Positions 13,101-25,152 of a DNA stretch of 64,000 nt are shown piece by piece. The translations under genes were made by a program, and so were the position numbers. The notes beneath the pieces were generated by a model. It was not told the DNA's origin. It did no database searches and saw only the letters and a program-made list of their open reading frames with translations. The DNA lies in contig NC_037595.1 in NCBI RefSeq assembly GCF_003073045.1, positions 11,834,074 through 11,898,073 of the forward strand, read 5' to 3'. Source of the DNA: Pomacea canaliculata. Lineage: Eukaryota; Mollusca; Gastropoda; Architaenioglossa; Ampullariidae. Position 1 is the first letter of the stretch. Every line of letters starts with the position of its first letter.

Positions 13101-13182
13101 GCGGGTTGCGGCCCTTGACTGCATCAGCGACGTGACCTGTAACTGCATCCGCGGCCCCTGCACGCTGCTGGTCGAGCCGTGA
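9731..13182 (+). CDS. Three-exon gene for an unrecognised acidic/beta-rich protein
   Basis: Coding is 9,731-10,106, 12,334-12,656 and either 12,952-13,182 or 12,901-13,182, giving 309 or 326 residues. The start is the first in-frame ATG (A at -3); the frame is open further upstream but without an ATG. Residues 1-125 look disordered and end in a Ser/Asp/Glu-rich acidic run (residues 78-100). From about residue 126 the protein is compact and rich in alternating hydrophobics, suggesting beta strands, with Phe/Tyr/Asn/Asp-rich loops. The last 20 residues carry four cysteines in a CxxxxxCxCxxxxC arrangement before the C-terminal LLVEP. No signal peptide or membrane segment is visible, so I infer an intracellular protein. 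I considered CBM21, LURP-one/Tubby-like and scramblase folds and could not confirm any. Codon phases across both introns match, which strongly supports a real gene. Confidence 0.8.
10107..12333 (+). other. Intron 1
   Basis: The donor is gtaagc and the acceptor ctgttttcaacag. The intron is AT-rich. It carries a tandemly duplicated CCAAT-containing module with promoter-like words (10,631-10,790), poly-T runs near 11,650-11,690 and a (TTTA)n run near 11,885-11,912. No coding exon is visible. Confidence 0.75.
10631..10790 (+). promoter_or_regulatory. Intronic duplicated CCAAT module, possible internal promoter
   Basis: Two copies of a 44-base unit start at 10,631 and 10,675. Each has a TCTAGAAC word and GATTTTGATTGGCTGCAC, so each holds an inverted CCAAT (ATTGG). 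They are followed by a TATA-like CTATTTATGG (about 10,748) and an E2F-like TTTCCCGCC (10,778-10,786). This order resembles a cell-cycle type promoter; function is inferred only. Confidence 0.35.
12334..12656 (+). CDS. Exon 2 of the unrecognised gene
   Basis: It starts after ttttcaacag with gt, completing the Gly codon of exon 1, and reads GVYIDPRIMPGFRYRVRRLR onward. It ends after a Ser-Ser-Lys at agcaag|gtgaga in phase 0. This is the best-ordered part of the protein: a basic strand (RVRRLR), then a Phe/Asn/Asp/Trp-rich segment. Confidence 0.85.
12952..13182 (+). CDS. Exon 3 of the unrecognised gene (short form)
   Basis: The acceptor ctcgaatgtgcag is in phase 0 with exon 2 and reads VVNGDVIKLVHVTLKCSVTY onward to TGA at 13,180-13,182. 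A second acceptor 51 bases upstream (gggtttcacag, exon from 12,901) has a better pyrimidine tract, is also in phase 0 and adds 17 residues beginning KDAMFVVMST. Either or both may be used. Confidence 0.75.
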   Translation, partial: VVNGDVIKLVHVTLKCSVTYYQRHHGTVNLMVQDVETLSGVAQVIKRKGTRVAALDCISDVTCNCIRGPCTLLVEP

Positions 13183-14192
13183 AGCAGAACATTAACATTC
13201 GAACGTGACCCTAATCCCCCGCTTCCTGTCTGTTGAGTCAGAGGATGAGGTCGTGCTGCTGCTGGGTCCTCCACAGAATGAAGCAGTCTTCTGGAAGAGA
13301 GACCACAGAAAACCGCAAAGGCTTTTTGGTTCCAGGACCGACAGACAGGATGGCAATGTACAAGGGTGCAAAAGGTACTAACCCCGGCAATCTCTGCGAC
13401 CTAACGGGTCTTGTAGGTAGCAGACTAAATCAAAATAAATCAGACAGGTTTTGGGGGACAAATACACAGAAATAATGATCATATTCTGCGAGCAGATTCT
13501 TCTCAATCAGCATTTAACCATGTTTCATGTCTTCATTGTAAGCATGTTTACAGCATAAGGAAGGCTGTTTTGTTCCTTGTAGCATGCTGGGATGATGATC
13601 AAGGTATGGTCGCAGAAAGAAAATGAGTCATGTGGTACCATTTTGATTACTTGATTAAAGTATCAAACTTATCAAGATATATTTTTAAAGAACGATGATC
13701 TTGGATTACCTTTCACTGAAATGAAGCGGCAAGGGTGTGATGCAAGGTAGCTTGGCTGTGATTCGATGCTAATTTGTTAATACCTGTATCGACAATCCTT
13801 AAAAGATCTTGGGTAATTTATTTTACTGTCAGAACATAACTGCCATCTGCAGACATTTTGCTCAATGCTTAATCAATGCACAGTTTGTTACTGCTGTTAT
13901 CGGGTTGACCGGACACTCCTGTGTCACTGGTTAGACCTGATCGTGATGTGTTCGGTTCTAGCTATCGCCAGTACAGAGTTCGTGCATTTTGTTGTAAGTT
14001 GTTTTTTTTTAACCATTTGTGACTTTTACATGGTATAAACTAACCATTATATTTTTCAAAGAACGTATTGAAAGAAAAATAAATGCGTGTCATTCATAAA
14101 ACTTTTGTATTTGTATGCTTTGCATGTGTGTGTGTGTTGGTGGGGTGCACGCTGTGAGGTTGCTATAACATTACAATCCCTTTCACAATAAA
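13183..14192 (+). other. Probable 3' UTR with polyadenylation signals
   Basis: After the TGA there is no further splice-compatible exon. AATAAA occurs at 13,434-13,439, 14,078-14,083 and 14,187-14,192, any of which could end the transcript. Confidence 0.5.
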
Positions 14193-17100
14193 AGTCAAGA
14201 GCGAATTTGCTTCACGAATTTCGCAGACTGAAGTGAGTAAACATATATAAAAGTATGTAATGGTTTTACTAAGAACTTTGTTTAGTCCATACCTGCAATG
14301 TGAGCGATTTGAACTTTGCAAGACCTGTGGGAGGTTAACGACCTCTTAAACTTGCTGACGCCTCAGGTTGTTTAGGTCTGACTTGTAAACAGGATCAGGT
14401 CAAGGACATGTTTGTCTCCAACCGTGCAGGAGTGACAAGATGCACATGCACATGAGAAGACAACAGCCACACACCGACATCACGCCTGTTGCCCACGAGT
14501 ATTACACCCACCCTCCATTGTAGTACTCAGCATCAAAGACACCGACAAACGACTAGTGTGTTTAATGATGAACGAGTGTTCAGACAGACCAATGGATGCA
14601 CAAAAGTCACACACGGGTGTGGAGAGACGACCCCAGGCGGTTAATCAACAAAAATACACAGGTGCGAGTACTGAGAAAAACACGTGCATGGGTATGAGGG
14701 AAATACCAAGTTTTTTCGTGTTAATTATAGGGGTGGGGTGCGTGCTGAAGAATGCAAAAACCAAAAAAAAATTAAAAAAATTAAAAAATGGACTTTTGAA
14801 AACGATTCAGGAATGTCTAGGTGTGCTTCTATTATCAGCACAGTTTTATGGCTCTTTGCCAGTCCTCATTGGTTAACGCAGTGTTATTTTTTAATTATTT
14901 TTGATAAACTGAAAAAATGCATTGCATCAAATTATGCGAGTACATCAGTTTCGCATTAGCAAAGTTAGAAAGTACGTGTTTGCATCCATTCCCTAATGGA
15001 TTTTTGATTCATCAGACTGTTTTTGTTATCGCGGGGTTTCTGTTGCTGAGAACAGACACAGTGACTAATTGCCAACTAAGCTTCATCCAGAACGTTTTAG
15101 ACCATTTTTATGAATCACTATCAAGCCATAAACAAATTTATTATCTAATTTCAAATCTCTCAGACCGTCCCATCACAGCTAAAAACAAATTTTCTTGGGG
15201 TTAGAGAAAGACAGCTGCAGTCAGTGAAAATCAATCTTGGATGTGAAGGGGAAACAACCGCCTGAACCCCATAACAGGCCAACGAAAGTCTTCGAGAATT
15301 CCAGCCTCGCCTTTTGATTGCATCCTCGCGAGGAAGCAGCCAGCACGTGGAAACCACAAGAAGACGGGAAGAAAATTTACCTGAGGAGCGGCATTGGATG
15401 GGGGTGGGAGCGGGGTGGCGGTCGGCCGCACTTCAGCAGACTGATAGCTCTGCAAGGCCATTCCACAGTCTGCGCATGCTCAGTTACTGGGGGAAACGGC
15501 TATTACGTCATCGACTTAACGGCTTTGGGTTGTTGTTGGTTTTTTTTTTTTTTTTTGGCTGGCCAGACAGGGTCGTGAGGAACATCCGCGGCGTAGGCGC
15601 GAGCGCATAAAGAGCTGAAACGCATGAAAGGTGGAGCAGGAATGCAGTTTGGTGAGATGTTGGCTACAGTTTAAAGTCTTCAGCCCATCGGGGTGCAGCT
15701 TTCGTCTTTTAAAAGGCCCTGAACCTGCGAAGGTGGCTTGAATAATTATCTCTCTTAAGGTTAGGAAAACTTGGTCGTGAGAACCACTTTGAACATAGTT
15801 TTAAAAGAAGAAAAAAAAATATTTTAGCTTCCCTGCCTCGTTCTTGTAGCAAAGCAAAGCCCAAAACCAAGGACCGAACCGCCTTTAGAATACCCACACA
15901 CCCATTCATTCGGTGACAGGTCTACACTTTTTCAGGTGCACTTGCTGTGTGTGTCGTTTTTGCAAATTTGCTAAAATGCAGTCACTTTGAGAGTTGACCT
16001 TTGCTGCTTACTCGATTAAATGAACAAAGTTGAAGACTGTTTGCTGTGGTATGGACCACAAGCTATAAAAGTCGTTTATCTGTATTTTGTACCTGTTGTA
16101 CTTAATGAACTTACAACCGCATGCCGCAGTAGAAGGTCGTTGTGACTTGAATAGCATCCGAGTAAACATCACTGGCTTCTGAGTCACTCGCTACAATAAA
16201 GTGAGTAAGATCGGTCGTATGTCAGTCATCTGAGAGTATTGATCACTAATAGCAGATAAACACATACACCCCCCACACCACACATACAGAGATAGAGAGA
16301 ACACACAGTTGGTAAACGAAGACATATTAAGGTAAACAAACAATAAAAGAAACAAAGAAAGAAAAACGTAAGGGTGTTCTAATCATGGATCCTTGCTATT
16401 ACGGATGATGCATTCATCTAATCATTATAAAATGTTAAACCTGCAGAATTTCATCCACACAGGCTGTATTGGAATGTTCTTTTCTGGAAAAGACAAACAT
16501 GTTTTGGGGCTAGGCACTTGGAAGAGATTGAAGGACAAAACCGTGTATATAAACATACATTTCCAATACTTACACACCTACATGCACGCATACCCATTTG
16601 AACATTGTAGAGTTAAGAACTAAATTTGAATTTTAACCCTTCTCTACACTGTAGTCTTTCGTCAACATGATGCACTTGGCAGAGGAGTTAGCAGCAATAG
16701 TGATAGTACTTATGTTATACGTGCAGAGATAAAGTACAAGTCAGAAGGAGAACAGATGGCTTGAACTTTGTATGTGTGTGTGTCTTCAGAAGGAGGTTAG
16801 GCCAGCTCCAACGTTGCCTCCATGTTCTCGAGAAATCCGTTTATTGGTAACCTGACAAACCGAGATCTGCCTCCCACCTGCTGGCGACATTTTGTCTCCT
16901 GATGTTGAACAGCGCACATTGAGTCACCCACAGCATCAACAGAAGTTAGTCACTGTGAGGGTATTTTGCGTATTGTAGTTTTTGAATCCAGCTGCTTAAT
17001 TTTATAAACATTCCTGTGTTTATTTTTCAAGTACAATTCTTCTTATTCTCTTATTCTCTGTGTGTGTGTGTTGGGGGTGAGGCGTGGGTGCATATCCATA

Positions 17101-20100
17101 CATGTGTTTGTGTGTACTTCTTGAGTTGTTACTGAATGTAATGTTACTGAATAGTAATGCTTTATTACTGTTACAAACCGAAGGAAATCTGAAGGGAAAG
17201 GGCATCTGCGTAGTCCCTAGGTAGAATCCAGTACATACACATGTTCGGGTCATGTCTGACAGACGCAGACTGATTCCACTCTGGAGTTGTTATGAAACTA
17301 AATACTCCTCGCTCTGGAGTACCCTAGGTTAGAACTGGGTGAACTGGGTGAACTGTAGTGTTGTTTGTTTGTTATTGACATTCCGATCGAGTACACGTTT
17401 TCTCTCCTGTTTGTTTTTCATACCACAGGGATGACCTTTGGCTGCACACGTCAGCTTACCATGACCAGAACTAGTACCGTTGATATGTATTGAGATTACA
17501 TTGGCTTCTTTAATAGACAAATCGTTGTATTAATTGATACAAACATCTTTAAGAATGTGCACAAGAGGACGTGCATGCACAAAAAGACACGCACATAGGC
17601 ATATCAAGACGATTTCGCGAATTATTTATATATAGTTTATATACAGAAAGTAGTATAGAAGGGCTAAGTTATCGTGGGTACACTTTCTGTTGAGTTGTTT
17701 CTGACCGGGTTATTATTAAAAATAAAAAAGGTCGTTAACTATCCCTTGTTTTTTGAGTAACCTGGTTTTGTGTTGTCTTACCTTAGTCTAGTAAGTACTA
17801 GCGAGGTCTTTAGAGTAGGTCTGGCTCGCCTTGCAGGCTGTACATGCTGACATCATTTGTGGTCCTTCTGTTCTTGATGCTCGACGTTTAACTTATTCTC
17901 ACACTGCGAGACACAAATCTCTGCCGCAAAGCTAACATCCTCTTTGTTTGTTTGTTTGTTTGTTGCGTTGAAAGGTCACCTTCGGGTAATGATGTAGCAC
18001 ATCTAAAGCCTCGGTCTATGTAGTAACACCCATCCACACACCCACCCACATAGACACACACAGAAGGAAGATTTTCTCTCTGTATGCTGTCCTTGACATA
18101 TGAGACTATAAAAACTATCTATAGACTATAAAAATATTCACTACTAGTTTACTGAGGCTTTAATTGTGTGTTTTATTTCGGATTTTGTAAAAATTAAGTG
18201 TGGGTGGGGTTTCGTAAACAAAGACGCACAGCCTTCATTAATCATTAATTGCCACTGGATGGACAATGACTTTGGTTGTATTCTTTGCAAAAAAAGAAGA
18301 TTATTAATTTTATTAATACAGCAACTATTTTTTCAGTCTATACCGCAGTGTGTTTCTATGCACAGACAGACGGTAGAGGCAGGGCAACCAGTGCTAGTAG
18401 AATTATTTGCAAACCGCATTTGTGATGGAAGCTTTAAGGACCTAGTCACAAAGTAATTCTTACTGATCGATGCTTCAGCTGGGATGCGAACACAATAAGC
18501 TTCTGATGCAGAAAACTCGGTATATGTCCTCGTTATTATCGTCCGGCGAGGATACTTCAGGCATGACCTATTGACTTATTGCATCTAAAGCCGCCGCACA
18601 GTTTGTGGAGAGTCAGGTCGATCAGAAAGGGTTTTCTCTCGAAGAACATGTCTGCTTTAAACCCATTCGAAGCACAGACATGGTAGCCATAGAAAAGACA
18701 TACGTCTGCTTAGAACCTTCGGTCGATTTGCAGATTCACCACCGGTTGTGAGCTTAGTACAAGTAAACACAGATATAAATATATCTTATTCAACATATAG
18801 ACGTGCTTTCGAGGATTATATGTGCATTTTGAGCATGCTCGTGTGATCAAAAGTGAATGCTTCTTGCCACTGGACAACAGAACATGAAAAATGTAAGAAT
18901 TTATTTCAAAAAAATAAAAAGAAAAAAAGAAACCCGAGAAGGGGACATGCACTCAAGAATCATGCGGTACTGTAATGATCGACTATTTCGGTCTAACCAC
19001 GAACTGGACTTCTGGCAGACGATTTTTCGAGGCAGGTGTGTACAAAGCTTCCGGTTTAGTCACATTCATTGTTTAGGCTCGCCGAGACTAACAGAGGAGA
19101 ACTTCACAAGAGGCTAAGCGTTGGTCTCGGAAGAACGACAGCAGTCGACCTGTACACGTCCGTGGAGCTAACATAGTATGATCTGATATTGTAGGTTACA
19201 GGGTTAAAGCCTCATTACAACTTTTTCTGTGCAGCATGTTGATTCACAGTCTATATCAGATATGACCTCTTAGTCACAGTCGATGACTCACACAGAGCTG
19301 CTCACACATTCATTTCACGTGCACAACGCCACCTGTCGCACACACCTAAGTAGATAATGGTGGGGATATGTGGTAGCTATACACTGTCGGTGTAATGAAC
19401 AGGTCCCAATCATGCCTCAGTAGGAATTCCTTCTCCTGTTGATATACAAACACAAACTCAATGTTTTAAACAAGGCCACGGACAGAGAGAACGGACATCT
19501 CACTCTCAGTAATAGTGACCAGTCAGGATTGTCAAAGGTTTCTTTTGCCGGACACCGAGCTCATTCTAAAGTTTTCAACATTCTACAATGCAGTATAAAA
19601 GCAAAACAAACGGTAATTATTATTAACCTCGCAGCAGTTTCGACTGGGGTCATCTCAAGGCTAGTGAAGATGGCAACTGAAATACAACTCGTTTTACATC
19701 AACCTCAGAAAATGGGATTTGAAATTTAAACCAAAAGTATTTCTGTACTTTGCCTGAATTTTCATAGAAACTACAGAAAGTTGTCCGGAATTGTAAGCTG
19801 TAAATATTGCATCAGCTTTGTTATGAGCCAACCTGGTTCAAGGCCAGAACAACAGGTCAACGGTCGCCCTGGGGCGAGACCACACTGTGATCGAGTTGGA
19901 CAATAAGGATTAGAAGGATGTTTATCTCCCTAGCAATCAAGTGGGTGTAAGCCTGGGATTTGCTTCAGGGGTACGGCCGTTAATTGAAAGACCTGTATAC
20001 TTAGCCCTGAGAGCAGGGTTTGTGGTCGTTGCCACCGACTGGACACCTGTGCTGATCAGTGGGGGAGCTCGACAGGTGTCGTGACAGTCGGAGGTTGACG

Positions 20101-21483
20101 CAGCCGACCGTGACAAAGAGGAATGGTAGATACGTCATAGGTACCCCGAGTATAGCGAAGGGGGGTGTAGTCAAAGGTCGAAAGTTCAGAGGGTCAGGTG
20201 GTCTAATAGTGCTAACAATGCCAGAGAAAGGAACAGTTCATGTCCCGGGGATTGAGGAGACTGAACTGTAGTGTGTCCGGATATATGTATAAACATTGAC
20301 ATAAGACCTTGTCATCTTCCAAGTTTACTCTTCTGTAACTCGATTTTCTGACCTGATGCTTATTCGATTTCATATCTGATTTAATATCAACCTAATTTTG
20401 CTTTTCTTGTTTTTATAATAACTTTATACGTTGTACAACTGTTTTGTCGGTTGTGTCTGCACACTTGAGTGAAAGTGGTTACCAGTGTCGAGGTATGAAT
20501 AAGCGGGCGAGTGGGTGTGAGAGGGCGAAAGTCAGGTGAAGTGAGCTAGCAGAAGTATCCCCTTTCTCCTCGGACGAGTTAGGTAACCGCTCTCCCCGTC
20601 TCATTCGTCACAACGAATGTAGAGAGAAAGAGGAAGTCAGGAAGAACAAAGAAAGGCAGACACGCCCTACTTTGCTTTATGTTCCGGGACCTGGATGAGA
20701 GAGAGACAAGCAGTTAGCTGTCCTCACTAGAACGACGACACCCAGACGCTTGCTATGTGACGTCGAGTGACATTTACTTATGAACATAGACCGTTGACCT
20801 GGTAACTCCACCTGCCCCTCTCACCTGTATGCAAACGCCCCCTCTCTCCACCACCATTCGTGTCTGTGTGTATGACATAAAATGTTTCTGCGGTCGACTG
20901 GTCGTACACAGTCGTAAGCCCCTCGTGAGAGAGCTTATTACATACAGACGGTTGTGTTCGCGCAGACAGATGGCGCCTGCAAAACCCTAACTTTACCAAC
21001 GGAACTCAGGCTTTTAAACCCAAGAACATGCAGTTCGGGTTACCAAATAGTTAATACCTTATTTAAAAAAAACAACAACAACACACACACAAACGAATGT
21101 TTTTGCTTTCACACTCGTGAACATATATCAGACAAAGAACACCTTGGCGGAGGGCCAGGTGCTCCGGGCAGGCGGCTCAAAACACAGCAGTGCGCAGGCG
21201 CGAACGCCTTCATTCCAGTGAAGACGAACTCGAAATGGAATTCTTGCCAGAAAGGGATTGCTTGCTGCTGGAATGCTTTTTTTTTTCACCACTCAGCTTA
21301 GAAATGTGTTAGCAGGAAGGAAGAGGGAAAGAGAAAACCAGGAAAAACATGTTTTCTGTCCCAAAACAAATCGCCCTTGTTGTCTGAAGATGTTAGAATT
21401 TGTGTGTGTGTGCAAGAGGAACTTGAAAGTCATAATGAATCATAAGTGAAACATTGTACCACCAGAAAAATTATTCATGCCAA
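14193..21483. other. Gene-poor stretch
   Basis: No supportable exon. A (GTTT)n tract lies at 17,942-17,963, a three-copy GAACTGGGT run near 17,333-17,355 and poly-T near 15,540. The frame at 20,059-20,271 begins at a non-ATG codon and has no recognisable relative. Confidence 0.55.
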
Positions 21484-21531
21484 AACCAACCAACCAACCA
21501 ACCAACCAACCAACCAACCAACCAACCAACC
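21484..21531. repeat. (AACC)n microsatellite
   Basis: About twelve near-perfect AACC units. Confidence 0.95.
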
Positions 21532-22577
21532 TAAGCAACTTACTCTTCTCTCCCAGCGTTTAAATAACAACAGCAAGAACAACAATGTATGCGATGATTT
21601 TTTTTCATGACCGTTGCAATAAAAAATGTGCAAGCCTGGAGTTTTGACAAAGCAAGAGTAAGGATTTCACAATTTTGTGCCCATATAGATGTTGGCGGCA
21701 AGCCATTGGAAAAAACAAAAACAAAACCGGCAGTTCCCCCAAACAAGAGGAATCTTATGTGTTCAAGATGATCGTTTCATTTTTAATAGGCTCACCCGAG
21801 AGTTAGTAGAGGTGCCAAAGAAACTAACTCTGGGGTGTGCTTACAGTTCACAGTTATCAAGTTCAGTACATAGTTAGCGTTTAGCTCATGGAAACGATTA
21901 GAAATCAGTTACAATAGTTTATCAGTTTATTAGACATTCAGGTATCGCTCTCTCTCTCTCTATAGTACAGACATTCAACCCCAAATCCTTGCTTACAATT
22001 CCAAAATGTTGTTGGTATTAAAGTAAACACTGCCCACATCCACTGATCTCATGCAGAATAATGAAGGGGCTATTTTCTGACCATGATCTTTTCGGCGAGT
22101 GCTGGCATCAGTCCATTGTCATCTGCAAAATGTCAGTGACACCCACTGGGTCAGACCAGGCAGGAATGTCGCTCATCTCCTTTCTGACTTTTTTTCAGGA
22201 CATGTTCCAGTTTTGAACTATTACATAAACAGTCGTGTCCGTTGTTAATATTGACATCAGACGCCCGCACTGACTAATACAGTTTAGATAATATGGAAGA
22301 GGTTATTTTGGTTTTATTTTAGTGGCTATTTTCCTAAATTCACAAGTGTCAACACCCACGGCATTCCTCAGTCTCCTCTCCATTTCGTGCTGATTTCTCG
22401 AAATCATACAGTGGGTCGACTACAACCGACAGTATGACCTGCCACCAGCTAGATGCCTGTCTGTCAACACATCAACGGGTTCGAAGGATATACAAACTCC
22501 ACTCGTTAACCACTTAGGAGTGATGATAGATCATGAAACAGCGCTTAAATTTCCAATTCACTAACTTAAACTTCAAT

Positions 22578-22665
22578 ATGGCCTCATCTTTACCACATAA
22601 AAAGGATGGTTGCATTTGTTTTCGACCTATCAATGAAGTCACTTATCACCTCCCTCTAACCGCAT
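22578..22665 (+). pseudogene. Scrap of a Gypsy-like LTR retrotransposon reverse transcriptase
   Basis: The frame reads SSLPHKKDGCICF, then RPINEVTYHLPLT. This resembles the conserved Gypsy-type RT start of the form S-x-LVKKKDGxxRFCxDYRxLNxVTxxxxYPLP, with a three-residue deletion. No protease, RNase H, integrase or LTR is visible around it, so it is a short dead remnant. The match is by motif only and may be wrong. Confidence 0.35.
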
Positions 22666-22871
22666 CCCCCATTCCCTCTTGAATACATACACTGTAGACT
22701 GTAGAGTATAGACCATCTCGTGCTGTTCAGTACCGTTTGATAGCAAAATATTGAAATTGCACATTTGTTGGTGAGATGAATTTTACGGTAATGTGTAAGC
22801 CATGTACATATGCTAAGAGTTTGACTTGTTGCCATCAACCAGAACGAAACAAGACAGCAAGCACCCTGGCT

Positions 22872-22952
22872 TTGACCCCGGCGAAAATAACCTTTATGGT
22901 TCTCATCTATAGTTGACCCCGGCGAAAATAACCTTTATGGTTCTCATCTGTC
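22872..22952. repeat. 41-base tandem duplication
   Basis: Two copies of a 41-base unit beginning TTGACCCCGGCGAAAATAAC are directly adjacent and differ only near the 3' end (CTATAG versus CTGTCG). Confidence 0.9.
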
Positions 22953-24140
22953 GATTAAAAAAATCCTCTCTTTTGTGTGAGCTGACGGTTAGAGGATCAT
23001 GTTGCTGAGTTTGAACTCTTCGGTTGGGAAGAATTGTTTACACCAAATTTTGAGAGAGATTGATGATAAATGTCAAGCAAGAGACAGACTGACTTCTCTT
23101 TCTGCACACCTGCGGGTTTGGGAAAAGGCTGGGTGCATGTCTGTGCGAGCGGATGTGTGAATCCCTATATTACCTGAGCCGACACTCTCGCAGGTAAATA
23201 AATTACGGCTGTGCCTTGTAGAGAGAAGTTGAGTGGGTGAGGGGAGAAAAACACTGATGACTGGGTCTCCATACTGGGTCTCCCTTTTGGTTTTCTCTCG
23301 GTGTGTGTGTATCTATGCGTTTGTCTATCTGCATTATGCAGTGCATAGGTGGCAGTGTGCTTGATAGTGTGCATGCGTGTATTTTTTGTGTTCGGAGACT
23401 GTAAGGAGACCTGCAATGTGGAGACAAGAATGATGTCTTAAGCACTGAAACTTCTTGGTTGTGAGAGACAGATGGAGCCAGTGTGATGATTACACGTAGT
23501 CACGGCGTGAAAGGTATCTACAAAGATCAATTCAGACTTTGAAAACATATCCTGAAGTGAAAGACTCCCCTCAGTTTGACAAACAAAAGGCTGATTGACT
23601 GGCCTGGACTCCTGCTGATGAAAATATCTTTTACTGCGTATAGACGAAGACACGACTTTGATGTTGCCAGACAACCATCGTGCATACTGCGAATACAAAC
23701 TCACGTGTGTTCCACATTTTAAATGCGGTCTACATATGTCTGTGTTCTTTATGCCTGAAAACAAAAAGTACACGCAATCAACTACATGCTTTGTGAACAC
23801 AAGACACCACTAGAAGAAATATTTTAATTAATTTTTCATGCAGAGGTGACGATCAAATGCCAGCTAAAGGGAAATGTCAAGATTGGTTTGACCATCTAAT
23901 CCAACAAATCAAACACAAAGTGAAAACAATTCTTCGATTCGGCCAAAATAACAGTTGCGCCGTATTCGGAATAGGGAAATGAGGTAAAAAGCAGGAAACA
24001 GAAGTTATGAATAAAAAATGAAAGCGTCCAATCAGGATGAGTTTTATTTTCAGTTTTTGGTCGGGCTCGAGGATCGATCTCCTTTCCATCCAACGTCATC
24101 TTCCTCTTTACCTCCCGTCTCAATCCAACTGCTTCTCTTC

Positions 24141-24315
24141 GACATGGTTAGTGGCACTGTGATGAAACACCGGTCACGACGACAATGAAAATGGGGAGTT
24201 GAGGGTTCGATTCTCTGCTCCAATATATCTCTTTATAGATCTGATACTTGTTATAGGACTGATCATCGGGGGTTTTCTTCGGGTACTCCATTTTCTTAAC
24301 CCCCAACCCACCCAC
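24141..24315 (+). mobile_element. tRNA-derived SINE fragment
   Basis: A tRNA-like head has an A-box-like TGGTTAGTGGC (24,145-24,155) and a canonical B box GGTTCGATTCT (24,204-24,214). The tail contains GGGGGTTTTCTTCGGGTACT, a diverged form of the GGTTTCCTCCGGGTACTCC-type domain known from animal SINEs. A (CA)n run follows. It does not fold as a complete tRNA, so it is not a tRNA gene. Confidence 0.55.
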
Positions 24316-24326
24316 ACACCCGTCAT

Positions 24327-24352
24327 ACACACACACACACACACACACACAC
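24327..24352. repeat. (AC)n microsatellite
   Basis: About thirteen perfect AC units directly after the SINE tail. Confidence 0.95.
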
Positions 24353-25097
24353 TTACTTTTTATATATATTGTGTCAGTGTTTGTGTATGAAGGTGCATTT
24401 TATGCATACCTTATGTGAGCTCGTGTGCTTGTATGCTGGTAAAGAACTCTGAACACAACTTTCTATTATTATCATTACTTCACCCTGTCTGACCGTCCTT
24501 CACGAATCAGTTTTGTGCTCGTATTACATTTTCTCATAATCTCGAGGTTATAAATAACCACATTTTAAAATTACACCTACTTTCACGCTAAGCCGGTTAG
24601 TGAGGTGACGAAATAACAGATGAACCTACTTTTTGCCGGTGGCAGGGAATCTGAGCTGTGCTCCAGGTATCAAAGCTGGATTGCTTTCATCCCTGCACGC
24701 TGTGAGCACGTGCCCTCCGAGCCATGAAAGTGGTGCATGGAATTGATTGACTTGGTAATGGCCTCACCCAGACACATTAAATAAAGCCAGAAGCAGAGAA
24801 GTGGTGAGGAGGGTGGGGGAGAGAGAGAGTACAGCAGGCTGGTTCATTGAGTAGGTGTGAGGATCGAAACCGAGGACTGTCAGCAGGACTGTTAACGCTG
24901 CAGCGAAAGTTCCAACTGCTCTCCGACAATATGGCAGCCTTGCGATCAGGGATGTTGGTCCGAAAAATGATGGCGCAGATTTGAGAGCAAATAAATAAAT
25001 AAAAATAATAATATAATATAAATTGCGATGCGTGGGTCTGCGTCGATCGTCTACGCTGAAAGGCAGAACAATCACTGCGGAAATGAATGTCAGGATC

Positions 25098-25152
<55 letters not shown>
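25098..25152. repeat. (TTG)n microsatellite
   Basis: About eighteen perfect TTG units; it makes long artefactual open frames in several phases. Confidence 0.95.

Noticed and set aside
20059..20271. 70-codon frame in clean sequence
   Set aside because: No ATG at the start and no recognisable relative; LTRs or a primer-binding site could not be shown.
24141..24216. Possible tRNA gene (A and B boxes)
   Set aside because: No paired acceptor or anticodon stems; followed by a SINE-type tail.
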